Assembly (NCBI RefSeq): GCF_019710585.1
Contig: NZ_JAIFZQ010000007.1
Coordinates: 62,001 to 126,000, forward strand
Length of the DNA stretch: 64,000 nucleotides
Reading direction: 5' to 3'
Origin: Arthrobacter sp. MAHUQ-56
Lineage (GTDB): Bacteria; Actinomycetota; Actinomycetes; Actinomycetales; Micrococcaceae
The notes beneath the pieces were generated by a model, which made no database searches, was not told the DNA's origin, and worked only from the letters and a program-made list of their open reading frames with translations. The translations under genes and the position numbers were made by a program. Positions 61,961 through 64,000 of the stretch are shown one piece after another (the first letter of the stretch is position 1; every line of letters begins with the position of its first letter).

Positions 61961-62848
61961 GTGATACCGCCTCGGCCCTTAATCGGGATCTGGTGGGGAC
62001 TCCTCGGCGTGGCCGCCTTCTCCTTCACGGTTCCCTTCACCAGGGTTGCGGTGCAAGGCCTGTCCCCGCTGTTCATCGGTTCGGGCCGCGCCGTCGCCGC
62101 CGCAGTCCTTGCCGCCGCGGCCCTGGCCATTACCCGGCAGCGGCTGCCCCGGCCCCGCACCTGGGCCAGGCTGGCACTGGTGGCCGGCGGCGTCGTCGCC
62201 GGCTTCCCGCTACTCACCTCCTACGCCCTCACCGCAGTGCCTGCCGGACACGGTGCCGTGGTCATCGCGCTGCTGCCCGCGGCCACGGCAACTGCCGCCG
62301 TCCTGCGCACCCGCGAGCGTCCGCCGCGCGCCTTCTGGGCCGTGATGGCCCTTGGCTCACTGGCCGCCATCGTGTTCGCGTTCCTGCAGTCCGGCGGACC
62401 AGGCCACCTGCACTGGGCCGACCTGCTGCTGCTGGGAGCCGTGGGATGCGCCGCCGTCGGCTACGCCGAAGGGGGACTGCTGGCCCGTGAACTCGGTTCG
62501 TGGCAGACCATCGCCTGGGCCCTGGTCCTCGCCGCGCCGGCGATGCTGCTCCTGATGCTGGTCGCCATGGCCGCCCAGCCGCCGTCGGCCACCCCCGTCC
62601 AGTGGGCCACCTTCGCCTACCTCGCCGCGGTAAGCATGTTCCTGGGCTTCTTCGCCTGGTACCGCGGCCTGGCCATCGGCCCGATAGCGCAGGTCAGCCA
62701 GATCCAGCTGGTCCAGCCGGTCCTCAGCATCGGCTGGGCAGCGCTCCTGCTGGGGGAACCGCTCACCTGGACCACCGTCATCGGCGCCCTCGCCGTCATC
62801 CTCTGCGCCGCGGCAGCCGTCCGCGTCCGGCTCAAACCAGCCCGCTGA
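61961..62848 (+). CDS. EamA (DMT superfamily) transporter
   Basis: A membrane protein of about 295 residues with ten hydrophobic helices in two EamA repeats, e.g. GLLGVAAFSFTVPFTRVAV, LVAGGVVAGFPLLTSYAL, LLLGAVGCAAVGYAEGGLLA and VSMFLGFFAWYRGLAIGPIA. Such proteins export amino acids or metabolites. I prefer the GTG at 61961; the ATG at 61922 shares a CATG with the divergent MocR start and would put the operator palindrome inside the coding region. Followed 20 bases later by the PaiB-like gene. Confidence 0.85.
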   Translation: MIPPRPLIGIWWGLLGVAAFSFTVPFTRVAVQGLSPLFIGSGRAVAAAVLAAAALAITRQRLPRPRTWARLALVAGGVVAGFPLLTSYALTAVPAGHGAVVIALLPAATATAAVLRTRERPPRAFWAVMALGSLAAIVFAFLQSGGPGHLHWADLLLLGAVGCAAVGYAEGGLLARELGSWQTIAWALVLAAPAMLLLMLVAMAAQPPSATPVQWATFAYLAAVSMFLGFFAWYRGLAIGPIAQVSQIQLVQPVLSIGWAALLLGEPLTWTTVIGALAVILCAAAAVRVRLKPAR

Positions 62849-62868
62849 CCTCCTGGAAGGACTTTCCC

Positions 62869-63489
62869 ATGTACATTCCCGCCCATTTCGCCGCCCGATC
62901 CGAGGCCGTCCAGGACCTCCTTTCGAGCCCCGGGGCGGCCAACCTCATCACCGTGACGGACCAGGGACTGCTCGCCACCCTCCTGCCCTTCGACTTCGCC
63001 CCGGACGTGGGGGAGCACGGGGCGCTGCAGGCCCATATGGCGCGCAACAACCCCCAGTGGTCGGCGTCCAGCAAGGGCGAGGCGCTGGCCATCATCCAGG
63101 GTCCGGACGCCTATGTTTCGCCGTCCTGGTACGCCTCCAAGGCTGAGCACGGCCGCGTGGTGCCCACGTGGAACTACAGCACCGCCCACGTGTATGGCGA
63201 GCTGGTCATCCATGACGACGCCGGCTGGCTGGCGGGGCACGTCCGGCGCCTGAGCGACATGCATGAGGGCGCCCGGGAGCATCCGTGGTCGGTGGACGAT
63301 GCTCCGAAGAAGTTCATCGCGGGCCAGTTGCGCGCCATCGTGGGCGTGGAGCTGGTGATCACGCGGATCGAGGCGAAGGAGAAGCTGAGCCAGAACCGCT
63401 CCGCCGCCGATGCCGCGGGGGTGGCTGCGGGGCTGCGGGCCGGCGGGAAGGAAGCCGGCGCTGCCGCCGTCGAACGCGTCCGGCGTTGA
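62869..63489 (+). CDS. PaiB-like FMN-binding protein
   Basis: A 206-residue split-barrel flavoprotein of the PaiB (FMN-binding negative transcriptional regulator) family: MYIPAHFAARSEAVQDLLSS, HMARNNPQWSA, AIIQGPDAYVSPSWYASK and VPTWNYSTAHVYGEL, all close to the family pattern. Binding of FMN is expected; regulation by this protein is a family description, not shown. GGAAGGA precedes the ATG. Probably co-transcribed with the EamA gene and thus under MocR. Confidence 0.92.
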   Translation: MYIPAHFAARSEAVQDLLSSPGAANLITVTDQGLLATLLPFDFAPDVGEHGALQAHMARNNPQWSASSKGEALAIIQGPDAYVSPSWYASKAEHGRVVPTWNYSTAHVYGELVIHDDAGWLAGHVRRLSDMHEGAREHPWSVDDAPKKFIAGQLRAIVGVELVITRIEAKEKLSQNRSAADAAGVAAGLRAGGKEAGAAAVERVRR

Positions 63490-63498
63490 CGCAGCGCC

Positions 63499-64000
63499 TC
63501 AGGCTGCCCGCTCGAGCAGGACCATCACTTCGTAGTGCGTGGTCTGCGGGAACATGTCCAGGACCCGGGCCCGCCGCGCGGTGAATGAGGGGAGCGCTGC
63601 GAGGTCGCGGGCCAGGGACTGGGCGTTGCAGCTGGAGTAGACCACGTGCTGCACGTCCGAGGACTCCAGCCAGCCGCACAGTTCCTTGCCGATCCCGCGC
63701 CGCGGAGGGTTGACGATCACCAGGTCCGGAGAATGTTTCGCGGCGAGGGCAAAGGCGGTGGCGTCGCCGGCCTCGAACTCCATCCCCTGCAGTCCGGCTT
63801 CGTCGCTGCTGAGACGGGCCGAGACGATGGCCTCGCTGCTGAATTCGATGCCGGTGACCGCGCGGCCCGGCCCTGCGCAATGCAGGGCAAAGCCGCCCAC
63901 GCCGCAGTACAGGTCCCAGACGGAGGCCGGCGCCAGCTCGCTGACCCACTCCCGCCCCTGCCGGTACAGCGCGGCGGCCATGTCGGTGTTGGTCTGAAAG
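63499..64000 (-). CDS. rlmC: 23S rRNA (uracil-5-)-methyltransferase, RlmC/RumB-like (5' end outside the window)
   Basis: The C-terminal 165 or so residues of a TrmA/RumA-family RNA methyltransferase run off the right edge. FQTNTDMAAALYRQG, the SAM motif LYCGVGGFAL, VIVNPPRRGIGKEL and the catalytic-cysteine motif VVYSSCNAQSLARDL are visible. SSCNAQ is what I recall for RlmC rather than RlmD or TrmA. The N-terminal part with the Fe-S cysteines is not in the window. Convergent with the PaiB-like gene. Confidence 0.9.
   Translation of the reverse strand, partial: FQTNTDMAAALYRQGREWVSELAPASVWDLYCGVGGFALHCAGPGRAVTGIEFSSEAIVSARLSSDEAGLQGMEFEAGDATAFALAAKHSPDLVIVNPPRRGIGKELCGWLESSDVQHVVYSSCNAQSLARDLAALPSFTARRARVLDMFPQTTHYEVMVLLERAA

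Overview
The window looks like chromosome of a high-G+C actinobacterium, most likely Micrococcaceae of the Arthrobacter/Pseudarthrobacter type. This is inferred from strongly G/C-biased third codon positions, dense ATGA-coupled operons, many small catabolic modules each with its own regulator, and Tat/Sec-secreted hydrolases. No rRNA, tRNA, CRISPR array, transposase or integrase was recognised. Both ends cut genes: a shikimate dehydrogenase-like gene at the left and an RlmC-like rRNA methyltransferase at the right.

Layout. 1-7.4 kb: a tightly coupled six-gene oxidoreductase operon (shikimate dehydrogenase-like, Gfo/Idh/MocA, Old-Yellow-Enzyme/FAD fusion, TIM-barrel isomerase or dehydratase, aldo/keto reductase, fumarate-reductase-type flavoprotein). 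It looks like a catabolic route for a polyhydroxylated or alicyclic acid, but the substrate is not evident. 7.4-13.9 kb: a yeast-type cytosine deaminase; a PadR-DUF1048-ABC efflux operon bracketed by two near-identical YciI-like genes, each next to a decayed DeoR fragment; and a TetR regulator divergent from a SnoaL/SDR pair. 13.9-18.2 kb: a four-carbon sugar acid (D-threonate/D-erythronate-type) operon of KdgT-family permease, DUF1537 kinase, PdxA-type dehydrogenase and DeoR regulator, headed by two adjacent palindromes. 18.5-24.1 kb: a secreted lipase, a HAD hydrolase, a flavin reductase, and a maleate module (permease, maleate isomerase, divergent IclR) with tandem operators.

24.4-35.8 kb is rich in exported proteins: two paralogous subtilisin-like proteases sharing an upstream element, a Tat-dependent beta-helix protein, a phosphoesterase lipoprotein and PhoD, mixed with a GntR regulator, methyltransferase, alpha/beta hydrolase, hemerythrin protein and SRPBCC protein. 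35.9-40.2 kb: a GAF regulator divergent from a SnoaL-flavin monooxygenase fusion and a butanediol-dehydrogenase-like enzyme. 40.2-45.2 kb: a GerMN-like lipoprotein behind a strong hairpin, an exported unknown, a methyltransferase and an Mg2+ P-type ATPase. 45.3-51.9 kb: a DosS-like histidine kinase convergent with a NarL-type regulator, small unknowns, a TehA/SLAC1-type transporter broken by an apparent one-base frameshift, and tandem-SRPBCC and TfoX proteins.

52.2-56.5 kb: a four-gene cassette of lipoprotein, divergent NRAMP-like transporter and two small PRC-barrel-like proteins, then cspA with a structured leader and a double-cupredoxin secreted protein. 56.5-60.4 kb: gluconate use (GntR repressor, gluconokinase, GntP permease) plus an SDR. 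60.5-63.5 kb: a MocR-type regulator divergent from an EamA exporter and a PaiB-like flavoprotein. Regulators usually sit beside the genes they probably control, and most divergent gaps carry clear palindromes. These were found by eye and are predictions.
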